64,000 nt of DNA from an uncultured Clostridia bacterium (lineage in GTDB: Bacteria > Bacillota > Clostridia > Oscillospirales > Ruminococcaceae). The notes under the pieces are model-generated. The model was not told the DNA's origin and did no database searches. It saw nothing but the letters and a program-made list of their open reading frames with translations. Both the position numbers and the translations under genes were made by a program. Of this stretch, positions 26,380 to 33,502 are shown one piece after another (positions within the stretch are counted from its first letter, which is position 1; each line of letters opens with the position of its first letter). The stretch is from contig CALXGR010000001.1 in NCBI GenBank assembly GCA_944387885.1, positions 88,044 through 152,043 of the forward strand, read 5' to 3'.

Positions 26380-26643
26380 TTACTCGGCGAAGCCGGACTC
26401 CACCAGCTTTACCAGACCTTCCACTGCGGCTTCCTCATCGGCGCCATCGGCAATGATCCGGATGGGGGTACCGCCAACAATACCAAGGCTCAGAACGCCC
26501 AGCAGGCTCTTAGCGTTGACCCGGCGCTCCTCTTTTTCCACCCAGATGGAGGACTTGTACTCATTGGCCCGCTGGATGAAGAAGGTGGCAGGACGAGCAT
26601 GCAGCCCTACCTGATTCTCAACAGTAACCTCTTTTACATACAT
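26380..26643 (-). CDS. ptsH: Phosphocarrier protein HPr
   Basis: Phosphoryl carrier of the phosphotransferase sugar system, and in Gram-positives a CcpA corepressor when phosphorylated on Ser46. The 87 residues include the active-site His15 in VGLHARPATFF and Ser46 in NAKSLLGVLSLGI. Both key residues are present, so it is a true HPr and not the His-less Crh. It stands alone with its own promoter and terminator. ptsI is not next to it, which is common in Clostridia. Confidence 0.93.
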   Translation of the reverse strand: MYVKEVTVENQVGLHARPATFFIQRANEYKSSIWVEKEERRVNAKSLLGVLSLGIVGGTPIRIIADGADEEAAVEGLVKLVESGFAE

Positions 26644-26700
26644 AATTCATACGCTCCTTATCCCAGATCGAGGGAAACTAAATTGGCTTTGCTGATAGTT

Positions 26701-26729
26701 ATTTTAGTACTTTTTACCCCATTTGTACA
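26701..26729 (-). promoter_or_regulatory. Promoter of ptsH
   Basis: On the minus strand TGTACA (26724-26729), 17 bases and TAAAAT (26701-26706) lie about 60 bases before the ATG. Confidence 0.55.
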
Positions 26730-26873
26730 CCCTTTGCTCCGAATTTTGGCGGTTTTCATAAACTGCAATGGGCGCATTTATCTTCTTTGTACAAACTTAA
26801 CAGTTTTTTTAGGCTTCCCTTGTTAAGGGATTCTAAAAGTTTTCCACAATGAATGGTTGCCGAATCCGCTCTA

Positions 26874-27599
26874 TTATTTTGTACCCTTTTCCTTCTCCTC
26901 ATACAGGGCATAGAGATCAGGGCGGCGGACCCGGGTGCGCTCCAGGCTTTGTTCCTGGCGCCATTTCTGGATATTTGCGTGATGTCCCGACAGCAAAACA
27001 CCCGGGACTGTGCGGCCTTCCCATACTTCGGGGCGGGTGTACTGAGGATATTCCAGCAAGCCGTTCCAGTGGCTTTCCTCCTGGTAGCCTTTTTCCTCTG
27101 CCAGCACTCCCGGCTGGAGGCGGAGCACGCTGTCCGCCACCACCAGGGCGGCCAGTTCTCCCCCGGTGAGGACATAGTCCCCAATGGAGATCTCCTCGTC
27201 CGCAAAGGCTTCAATGACTCGTTCGTCGATTCCTTCGTAATGGCCGCAGACCAGCAGCAGGCTGTCGTACTCTGCCAGCCGCTTGGCATCTTCCTCGGAG
27301 TACCGTTTTCCTGCCGCAGTCATAAAAATCACATGGGGCTTGGACCGGCCGCTCTCCTCCACCTGACGGTTGATCTCCCGGATGCAGTCCGCGATGGGCT
27401 GGGCATACATGACCATGCCGCAGCCGCCGCCGTAAGGGTAATCGTCAGTCTGTTTCTGCTTATTCAGGGTGTAGTCCCGAATCTGATGGCAGTGAGTTTC
27501 AATGTATCCCCGGGCAGCTGCCCGGCCCAGAATGCTCTGGTCCAGGTAGTTCTGGCACTCCTGGGGAAAAAGAGTGGCAATATCAACACGCATTCCCAT
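26874..27599 (-). CDS. trmD: tRNA (guanine(37)-N(1))-methyltransferase
   Basis: Methylates G37 of tRNAs to prevent frameshifting. The 241-residue protein has the SPOUT knot signatures: [97 protein letters not shown], and [33 protein letters not shown]. The start overlaps the rimM stop as TAATG. It is the last gene of the ylxM-ffh-rpsP-khpA-rimM-trmD string; rplS, often next, is absent. Confidence 0.97.
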   Translation of the reverse strand: MGMRVDIATLFPQECQNYLDQSILGRAAARGYIETHCHQIRDYTLNKQKQTDDYPYGGGCGMVMYAQPIADCIREINRQVEESGRSKPHVIFMTAAGKRYSEEDAKRLAEYDSLLLVCGHYEGIDERVIEAFADEEISIGDYVLTGGELAALVVADSVLRLQPGVLAEEKGYQEESHWNGLLEYPQYTRPEVWEGRTVPGVLLSGHHANIQKWRQEQSLERTRVRRPDLYALYEEKEKGTK

Positions 27600-28129
27600 T
27601 ATTCTTTGTCTCCGTTTACAGCATCTTCAAACATTCCGGGGATGGGGGTGACCAGCACTTTCCCCTCCTGAGGATTGATTTCTTTCAGGAACTGAGGCAC
27701 ACCGGGGAAGTAATAGACCTTCCCGTCCTCCCCTTTCACGGTGTAGACATCCTGGGCGCCCTGATAAATGTCGGTGACTTTTCCGTATACCTTGCCGGTA
27801 TCTGCATCCACCACCTGGCATCCGATGATGTCCGCAATGTAATGGCAGCCTTCCTCCAGTTCCACCTCATCCCGGGAGAAATACAGGGTCTTCCCCACCA
27901 GCGCCCGGGCCTTGTCCATGGTGTCCACCCCTTCCAGGGTAATGAGTGCCATTCTGCCCTGGGGACGAATCCGCTCTGCCTCCACCCAGATCTTTCCCTG
28001 GGGGTCCAGATAGAACCCTTCAAATTCGCTGAAGAACTCAAAGTCATCACACCAGACCTCTGCCTTCAGTTCCCCCCGCACGCCGTGGGTAGTAACCAGT
28101 TTTCCTGCTTCCAGAAATTCCTTCATCAT
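27599..28129 (-). CDS. rimM: Ribosome maturation factor RimM
   Basis: Assists assembly of the 30S head by binding S19. The 176 residues start with [24 protein letters not shown], the family N-terminus (G.I...HG..GE). A PRC-barrel domain follows from about residue 95 ([39 protein letters not shown]), ending in [20 protein letters not shown]. Its stop overlaps the trmD start, so the two are coupled. Confidence 0.96.
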   Translation of the reverse strand: MMKEFLEAGKLVTTHGVRGELKAEVWCDDFEFFSEFEGFYLDPQGKIWVEAERIRPQGRMALITLEGVDTMDKARALVGKTLYFSRDEVELEEGCHYIADIIGCQVVDADTGKVYGKVTDIYQGAQDVYTVKGEDGKVYYFPGVPQFLKEINPQEGKVLVTPIPGMFEDAVNGDKE

Positions 28130-28169
28130 AGCCCTTAATTCCTTTATCTCAGATTGACCTCATTGTAAC

Positions 28170-28206
28170 AAAAAAAGAACCCTTGCACAAGGGCAAAGGT
28201 TCTTTC
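28170..28206 (-). terminator. Hairpin terminator between khpA and rimM
   Basis: AAAGAACC (28174-28181) pairs with GGTTCTTT (28199-28206), with additional inner pairs, and seven T follow on the minus strand. It lies inside the gene string and probably lowers expression of rimM-trmD relative to the ribosomal protein gene. Confidence 0.75.
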
Positions 28207-28210
28207 ACGG

Positions 28211-28444
28211 TCAGTCGATTTCTACAATGACCTTTTCGCCTTGACGGACGGCAGCGGCACGCATGACCACACGGATAGCCTTGGCGATCCGGCCCTGCTT
28301 GCCGATGACCCGGCCCATGTCGCCTTCTGCCACAGACAGATGATAGACGACAGTTCCATCCTCCCGGGGAGCATCCACCGTCACTTTGACGGCTTCCTTA
28401 TCGTCCACAAGGCCACGGGCTACTGCCAACAACAGCTCTTGCAT
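28211..28444 (-). CDS. khpA: KH-domain RNA-binding protein KhpA
   Basis: A 77-residue single KH domain protein that in Firmicutes pairs with KhpB/Jag and affects cell division and RNA metabolism. The KH signature GDMGRVIGKQGRIAKAIRVVMRAAA contains the GKQG loop. It was placed at the ATG at 28442-28444, after GGGGGA; an upstream TTG would extend it by five residues. It lies 15 bases after rpsP, its conserved neighbour. Confidence 0.93.
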   Translation of the reverse strand: MQELLLAVARGLVDDKEAVKVTVDAPREDGTVVYHLSVAEGDMGRVIGKQGRIAKAIRVVMRAAAVRQGEKVIVEID

Positions 28445-28459
28445 GGATTGTTCCCCCAA

Positions 28460-28705
28460 TTACTTCAGGATCTCAGCCTTCTTCAGCAGAACCCGAACAG
28501 TGTCGGTGGGCTGAGCGCCATTGGCGATCCACTTCTGGGCCTTCTCGGCGTCGATGTTTACAACGGAAGGCTCCTTGGTGGGATCGTAGTAGCCGATCTC
28601 CTCGATGAAGCGGCCGTCACGGGGGCTGCGGCTGTCAGCCACTACCACACGATAGAAGGGAGCTTTCTTGGCGCCCATGCGGCGCAGACGAATTTTAACT
28701 GCCAT
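28460..28705 (-). CDS. rpsP: 30S ribosomal protein S16
   Basis: Assembly protein of the 30S body. The 81 residues [42 protein letters not shown]... are a full match to the family. The ATG at 28703-28705 has GGAGG seven bases upstream; the longer frame covers non-coding leader. A weak promoter could lie in the 100-base gap after ffh (TTGACC on the minus strand near 28778), but no good -10 goes with it. Confidence 0.98.
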   Translation of the reverse strand: MAVKIRLRRMGAKKAPFYRVVVADSRSPRDGRFIEEIGYYDPTKEPSVVNIDAEKAQKWIANGAQPTDTVRVLLKKAEILK

Positions 28706-28807
28706 GATTGTTACCTCCAAAAAATCTGTATATCCCCTGCCTGGGGAATTCTCTATCTTGTATCCCCGCCCCTGTTGGGTCAAGGTAATACCATTATAAT
28801 GTCCGGA

Positions 28808-30145
28808 TCAGCGGCGTCCAAAACCGCCCATGCCCAACCCACGCATGAAACCACGGGGATTCCGGCGGACCTGTTTCATAACTTTCTGCATCTGCTCATA
28901 CATCCGGAGCAGACGGTTGACTTCCTCCACGGAGGTTCCGCTTCCTGCAGCGATCCGGCGCTTTCGCTTGGGATTGATGATGGAAGGCTTTTCCCTCTCC
29001 TGAGGAGTCATACTCTGGATAATGGCCTCAATGTGGACAAACTGCTTCTCGTCCAGATCTTCCGGGTTTAGTCTGTTTCCTCCCGGCATCATGGAGAGCA
29101 TAGCGGACACGCCGCCCATCTTCTTCATCTGGGCGAACTGAGCCAGCAGGTCGTTCATATCAAACTTGTTTTCCATCATCCGGCGGGCAGTCTCAGCAGC
29201 CTGTTTCTGGTCGGCCACATCCTGAGCCTTTTCAATCAGGCTGAGCACGTCCCCCATTCCCAGAATCCGGCCGGCCATCCGGGCGGGATGGAACACTTCC
29301 AGGTCATCCAGCTTTTCGCCCACACCCTGGAACTTGATGGGTTTTCCGGTGACTGCCAGAACCGAGAGGGCTGCACCGCCACGGGTATCGCCGTCGGTCT
29401 TGGTCAGGATTATTCCGTCAATGCCCACCTTCTGATTGAAGGTATCGGCCACGTTCACGGCTTCCTGGCCTGCCATGGCATCCACCACCAGCAGGGTCTC
29501 GTCCACCTCTACGGTGCTTTTGATTTCCACCAGCTCGTTCATCAGCTTGTCATCGATCTGAAGCCGGCCGGCAGTATCCAGAATCACAATGTCATTGCCG
29601 TAGTCCTTGGCATGAGCCACGGCCTGACGGGCGATCTGAGCAGGAGCCTGGGTTCCCAGGGTAAAGACGGGCACATCTGCCTGAGCGCCCACCACCTGCA
29701 GCTGATCAATAGCAGCAGGACGGTAGATATCGCAGGCTACCAGCAGAGGCCGGTGGCCCATCTTCTTGTAATACTTGCCCAGCTTGGCGGCGTGGGTGGT
29801 TTTACCGTTACCCTGAAGGCCGCACATCATGAGAACGGTAGGCCCCTTGGACTTCAGGTTGATCCGGGCGGCCTCGTCGCCCCCCATAAGGGCGGTCAGT
29901 TCCTCGTTGACGATCTTGATGACCTGCTGGGCGGGGGTCAGGCTTTCCATGACCTCCTGGCCCATGGCCCGCTCACTGACCTGGGCCACAAAATCCTTGG
30001 CTACCTTGTAGTTAACGTCGGCTTCCAGCAGAGCCATCCGGACTTCCCGCATGGCGGCCTTGATGTCCCCTTCGGACAGTTTGCCGTGGCCCCGCAGCTT
30101 TTTGAATACGCCATTCAGGCGATCAGAGAGGGATTCAAACGCCAT
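28808..30145 (-). CDS. ffh: Signal recognition particle protein Ffh
   Basis: GTPase that targets nascent membrane proteins to FtsY with 4.5S RNA. The 445 residues comprise the N domain (MAFESLSDRLNGVFKKLRGHGKLSEGDIKAAMREVRMALLEADVN), the G domain (GLQGNGKTTHAAKLGKYY; DTAGRLQIDDKLMNEL; TKTDGDTRGGAALS) and the Met-rich M domain (FDMNDLLAQFAQMKKMGG; GSGTSVEEVNRLLRMYEQMQKVM). Its start overlaps the end of ylxM by 11 bases. Confidence 0.98.
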   Translation of the reverse strand: MAFESLSDRLNGVFKKLRGHGKLSEGDIKAAMREVRMALLEADVNYKVAKDFVAQVSERAMGQEVMESLTPAQQVIKIVNEELTALMGGDEAARINLKSKGPTVLMMCGLQGNGKTTHAAKLGKYYKKMGHRPLLVACDIYRPAAIDQLQVVGAQADVPVFTLGTQAPAQIARQAVAHAKDYGNDIVILDTAGRLQIDDKLMNELVEIKSTVEVDETLLVVDAMAGQEAVNVADTFNQKVGIDGIILTKTDGDTRGGAALSVLAVTGKPIKFQGVGEKLDDLEVFHPARMAGRILGMGDVLSLIEKAQDVADQKQAAETARRMMENKFDMNDLLAQFAQMKKMGGVSAMLSMMPGGNRLNPEDLDEKQFVHIEAIIQSMTPQEREKPSIINPKRKRRIAAGSGTSVEEVNRLLRMYEQMQKVMKQVRRNPRGFMRGLGMGGFGRR

Positions 30146-30524
30146 CTGCCAATTCCTCCTGTGTTTCCATTTGTTCCAGAATTTCCAGCATCTCTGCGGA
30201 AATCTGTTCCACCTGAATGCTGGTCAGCCGGTTTTCCCGGTTGTTGAACCGGAGCTGTTTGGCCAATATCTGGAGCCGGTCCACCTGACGGGTCAAGGCT
30301 TTGTGCCGGGCTGCCACTCCCACTGCCTGCTCCAGCTGGAGCAAAATGGCTTCGCTGTGCTTTATGGCATCCCGCACCCCCTGCCGGCTGATGGACAGGT
30401 TATCGGCAATTTCAGCCAGGGAAAGGTCCTCGTTGTAATACTGCTCCATAACGGTGCGTTGCTTATCCGTGAGCATTTCCCCGTAGAAATCCAGAAGGTA
30501 GGAAAATTCCATGCTCTTTTCCAT
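30135..30524 (-). CDS. ylxM: YlxM-like helix-turn-helix protein
   Basis: A 129-residue protein of the YlxM/p13 family, encoded before ffh in Firmicutes and linked to the signal recognition particle. The sigma-70 region 4-like helix-turn-helix reads LTDKQRTVMEQYYNEDLSLAEIADNLSISRQGVRDAIKHSEAILLQLE (about 18-66). A second helical half follows. The ATG at 30522-30524 has GGGAGG seven bases upstream. Its DNA-binding motif and the inverted repeats in its own promoter region make autoregulation possible; this is inference. Confidence 0.9.
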   Translation of the reverse strand: MEKSMEFSYLLDFYGEMLTDKQRTVMEQYYNEDLSLAEIADNLSISRQGVRDAIKHSEAILLQLEQAVGVAARHKALTRQVDRLQILAKQLRFNNRENRLTSIQVEQISAEMLEILEQMETQEELADGV

Positions 30525-30552
30525 GAAACATCCTCCCTTCCCTTCAAAAAAT

Positions 30553-30623
30553 GTAAAGTTATTTTCTTTACACCTTTGTCAGTATACCACATTTTGGGAG
30601 AGTGTCAAGTATTTTTCTTTACA
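30553..30623. promoter_or_regulatory. Repeated operator-like elements around the ylxM promoter
   Basis: On the minus strand a perfect inverted repeat TGTAAAG-N7-CTTTACA covers 30552-30572, just downstream of the -10. A direct copy of one half, TGTAAAGAAAAATA (30610-30623), lies just upstream of the -35, 51 bases away. The promoter is thus framed by two related elements. Confidence 0.5.
30581..30608 (-). promoter_or_regulatory. Promoter of ylxM-ffh
   Basis: On the minus strand TTGACA (30603-30608), 16 bases and TATACT (30581-30586). It is a strong match, 57 bases before the ylxM ATG. Confidence 0.85.
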
Positions 30624-30639
30624 GATTGAAAAAAGAAGA

Positions 30640-30677
30640 AAAAAGCGGAAAGTTCCCGAAAGAACTTTCCGCTTTTT
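30640..30677 (-). terminator. Terminator directly after tRNA-Gln
   Basis: A perfect stem of at least 15 bp, AAAAGCGGAAAGTTC/GAACTTTCCGCTTTT, has a CCGAAA loop. On the minus strand it begins right at the CCA end of tRNA-Gln. Confidence 0.85.
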
Positions 30678-30751
30678 GGTTGGGCCGGCGAGATTCGAAC
30701 TCACGGATGCGGGAGTCAAAGTCCCGTGCCTTACCGCTTGGCGACGGCCCA
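30677..30751 (-). tRNA. tRNA-Gln (anticodon UUG)
   Basis: The cloverleaf on the minus strand has acceptor TGGGCCG/CGGCCCA, anticodon stem CGGGA/TCCCG with loop CTTTGAC giving UUG, T-arm GTGAG-TTCGAAT-CTCGC, and encoded CCA. The U1-A72 pair is typical of bacterial tRNA-Gln. It lies between two terminator hairpins. Confidence 0.95.
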
Positions 30752-30759
30752 ATAAAAAG

Positions 30760-30788
30760 AAAAAGGCGGAAGCAACTTCCGCCTTTTT
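30760..30788 (-). terminator. Terminator-like hairpin between tRNA-His and tRNA-Gln
   Basis: The perfect stem AAAAAGGCGGAAG/CTTCCGCCTTTTT has a CAA loop. On the minus strand it is followed by TTTTTCTTTTT that runs up to the 5' end of tRNA-Gln. Confidence 0.8.
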
Positions 30789-30792
30789 GGTG

Positions 30793-30870
30793 TGGGGTGC
30801 CTGGAGGGATTCGAACCCTCGGCCTCCAGAGCCACAATCTGGCGCGCTAACCAACTGCGCCACAGGCACC
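30793..30870 (-). tRNA. tRNA-His (anticodon GUG)
   Basis: Minus strand. The anticodon stem CCAGA/TCTGG with loop TTGTGGC gives GUG. The extra G-1 pairs with C73, the identity element of tRNA-His. The T-arm is GAGGG-TTCGAAT-CCCTC and CCA is encoded. Confidence 0.96.
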
Positions 30871-30878
30871 ATACCGTG

Positions 30879-30955
<77 letters not shown>

Positions 30956-30996
30956 TTAGTAACCGGTAAGAACCATCCGGACACGCTACGCAGGTT

Positions 30997-31026
30997 ATAT
31001 TATCACACTCCCCCCGCAAAAGTCAA
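30997..31026 (-). promoter_or_regulatory. Promoter of the tRNA cluster
   Basis: On the minus strand TTGACT (31021-31026), 18 bases and TAATAT (30997-31002) lie 42 bases before tRNA-Arg. Confidence 0.7.
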
Positions 31027-31095
31027 TAGCTCTTGTGAAAAAACTTTTTTCTTTTTTTCGTTTCATTTCCTGTTTATTAAATTTTCCTTGCTTTG

Positions 31096-31124
31096 TTGTC
31101 TTATAGCGACAAGGCTGGTATAAT
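31096..31124 (+). promoter_or_regulatory. Promoter of the MacB-type ABC operon
   Basis: TTGTCT (31096-31101), 17 bases and a perfect TATAAT (31119-31124) lie 48 bases before the ATPase gene. Confidence 0.75.
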
Positions 31125-31171
31125 GTCGGGGAAAGGCTTTTTCCCTTTCCCCTATTTTGCGAGGTGATGAG

Positions 31172-31921
31172 ATGACCCCTGTGATCGAAGTAACAAATCT
31201 CAGGAAGATATATAAGGTAGGAAATGAAAAAGTTTACGCGCTGAACAATGTGAATCTGGAGATCTATCCCGGTGAAGTATGCTGCATTGTAGGTCAGTCC
31301 GGCAGCGGTAAATCCACCCTGCTGAACCAGCTTGCCGGTTTGGAGAAACCCACCACCGGCCAGGTCAAGATATTGGGCAAGGAAATCAGCGCCATGACGG
31401 AAAACCAGCTGGCCAAATTCCGCCAGGAAAATCTGGGCTTTATCTTCCAGAGCTACAACCTGCTTCCCAGCATGACCGCAGTGGAAAACGTTGCTCTCCC
31501 TCTCATGTTCAAGGGGGTTCCCCTTCAAAAGCGGACCCAATTGGCCAAAGCCGCTCTGGCCCAGATGGGGCTGAGCCGCCGGGCCAACCACAAGCCCACT
31601 GAAATGAGCGGCGGCCAGCAGCAGCGTGTGGGCATAGCCCGTGCCTTTGTAAGTCATCCCAAGGTGGTATTTGCGGACGAACCTACCGGCAACCTGGACA
31701 GTTATACCACTAAAAAGGTACTGTACCAGATGTTGAGCATGGCTTATCAGCAGGGAATCACTTTCATTATGGTCACCCACGAACCGGAGCTCGCCGCCTG
31801 CGCAGACCGGGTGATCACCTTATTGGACGGCGTGGTTCAAAGCAACCATCTGCTGCCGGTCCAGGAAATCGAACACAACCGGGCAGAACTGTTCCGGGAA
31901 TTGGAGGAAACACAGGAATGA
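31172..31921 (+). CDS. ABC transporter ATPase, MacB/LolD type
   Basis: A 249-residue ATPase that would drive the FtsX-type permease encoded two genes downstream. Visible motifs are Walker A GQSGSGKST (about 42-50), the Q-loop (GFIFQSYNLLPSMTAVENVALPLMFKG, the MacB/LolD form), the signature MSGGQQQRVGIARAF, Walker B VVFADEPTGNLD and the switch His in VTHEPELA. The ATG at 31172 has GAGGTG five bases upstream. Its stop overlaps the next ATG as ATGA. Such ATPases power mechanotransmission or peptide/lipoprotein export; the substrate is unknown. Confidence 0.92.
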   Translation: MTPVIEVTNLRKIYKVGNEKVYALNNVNLEIYPGEVCCIVGQSGSGKSTLLNQLAGLEKPTTGQVKILGKEISAMTENQLAKFRQENLGFIFQSYNLLPSMTAVENVALPLMFKGVPLQKRTQLAKAALAQMGLSRRANHKPTEMSGGQQQRVGIARAFVSHPKVVFADEPTGNLDSYTTKKVLYQMLSMAYQQGITFIMVTHEPELAACADRVITLLDGVVQSNHLLPVQEIEHNRAELFRELEETQE

Positions 31922-33498
31922 AACATCTGAGAAAGATCGCACTGGGTATGACTGCGGCACTGGCTTTGACCTTTGCCTTGGGCACCGTAAGCTTCGCAAC
32001 TGAAACGACCCCACAGCCCCAGCAGTCCCCCGCCGCCATAACGACCCCTTCCCCTACTGCTACTCCCACTCCTACCGCCACTGCTACTCCTTCCCCTGTA
32101 TATACCAAGGGTCAACCCGCCTACATCAGCAACTATCGGATCACCGACCTGAACGGCAACGAGATCACCGGCGATATCACCCCCGGTGATCACTTCAACC
32201 TGTACGTCTACATCCGGGACGAGAGCAACACCGTCACCTACATGCGCCTTACCGATATCCGGGCCAAGGTGAACAGCTCCGCCTTTACCTGCCCCACTTT
32301 GGGCGAGGCCAACTACTGGGCTCAGGCTGACGACATTGAAGCCATGGAGAATGGGGAAATGCCCATCCGCCAGTTCTGGATCCTCTTCCGTGACGTGACC
32401 TATAATGGCGGCAGCACCGATTTCCAGTTTGACCTGTCCTACGACGGCGTCACCACCATGCCGGTTCAGCCCATGTCCCTGACCCTGAACCAGATGTCCA
32501 GCGGACATACTCCCAGCCTTATTGTCCGGGAGGCCAACTACGGCGGCCAGGTATACGCCGGTCAGGAATTTAACCTGACCCTGACCCTGTTCAGCAGCAT
32601 TGGCGAGGAGTCCCTCACCGACGTGATCGTAAGCCTGAATCTGCCTGAGGATGTATATCTGGTCTCCTCCAAGCAGAGTGTCTGCATCACTTCCATGGAG
32701 CCCCGCTCCACAGCCACTGCCACTTTCCGTCTGACTACCGCCAGCAACATTGCTGCTTCGGTAGCCAACATTGGAGTGAACATCAACGCCACCGGCACTT
32801 CCAGCTACTCCGCAGTCAGCGGCAGCGGCAATGTGTCCATTCCCATCAGTCAGCCCGAGCGGTTTGAAATCACCGGCATTGAGGCCCCCGGCACCATGAT
32901 GCTGGGTGAAGAGCAGTATGTTTCTGTGACCTGCGTCAACAAGGGCAAGCGGGAAATCAGCAACCTGAGCGGCAGCATCTCCGGTGAGAATCTTGCCAAT
33001 CCCGGCCAGAACCAGTATATCGGAAACGTCGCCTCCGGTACCGAGAAAACTGTGGAATTCTCTGTCATGGCCAACGAAGTGGGTGTCATGAACGGCACCA
33101 TCACCCTCACTTATGAGAACAGCAAGGGCGAGGAAGTATCCCTGACCAAGGACTATTCCATCACTGTTGAGGAAATGCCGGTTTGGGAGGACCCCATGAT
33201 GACCGATCCCGGACTCTATCCTGAAGAGCCCGTTTCTACCGGCGCTCCCCTCTGGATCTTCCTGGTAGCCGGCGCCGGAGTTCTGGTCGTTCTGTTCTTC
33301 GTGGTACGGACCATCAAGAAGAAGCGGGCCAAGAAAGCCGCCGAGCAGGAGCTCCTGGCTGAAGCAGCCGTCGAGGATCTCCAGCCCACCTACCGGCCCA
33401 TCCCCCCTGCCGCCGTGCGGGAGGAAGAGCCTGCTCAGGAGGAGTCCCCCAAGGAAGAGCCTGCTCAGGAGGAGAAGGCTTCGGAAAACAAGGAGTGA
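31918..33498 (+). CDS. Membrane-anchored surface protein with Pro/Thr stalk and CARDB-like domains
   Basis: A 526-residue exported protein. A signal peptide (1-27, LGMTAALALTFALGTVSFA) leads to a low-complexity stalk of Thr, Pro and Ala (about 30-60). Beta-rich repeats of the CARDB/COG1361 type occupy about 65-420, such as GDHFNLYVYIRDESNT and GEEQYVSVTCVNKGKREISNLSGSI. A C-terminal membrane helix (APLWIFLVAGAGVLVVLFFVVRTI) is followed by a basic then acidic cytoplasmic tail with a 10-residue repeat, EEPAQEESPK/EEPAQEEKAS. It lies between the ATPase and the permease and is probably the extracytoplasmic partner of that transporter. Confidence 0.75.
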   Translation: MKHLRKIALGMTAALALTFALGTVSFATETTPQPQQSPAAITTPSPTATPTPTATATPSPVYTKGQPAYISNYRITDLNGNEITGDITPGDHFNLYVYIRDESNTVTYMRLTDIRAKVNSSAFTCPTLGEANYWAQADDIEAMENGEMPIRQFWILFRDVTYNGGSTDFQFDLSYDGVTTMPVQPMSLTLNQMSSGHTPSLIVREANYGGQVYAGQEFNLTLTLFSSIGEESLTDVIVSLNLPEDVYLVSSKQSVCITSMEPRSTATATFRLTTASNIAASVANIGVNINATGTSSYSAVSGSGNVSIPISQPERFEITGIEAPGTMMLGEEQYVSVTCVNKGKREISNLSGSISGENLANPGQNQYIGNVASGTEKTVEFSVMANEVGVMNGTITLTYENSKGEEVSLTKDYSITVEEMPVWEDPMMTDPGLYPEEPVSTGAPLWIFLVAGAGVLVVLFFVVRTIKKKRAKKAAEQELLAEAAVEDLQPTYRPIPPAAVREEEPAQEESPKEEPAQEEKASENKE

Positions 33499-33502
33499 TT
33501 CC

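Noticed and set aside
28706..28807. Promoter before rpsP with TTGACC near 28778 on the minus strand.
   Set aside because: No acceptable -10 lies 16-18 bases downstream. The gap may simply be part of the ylxM-ffh-rpsP transcript.
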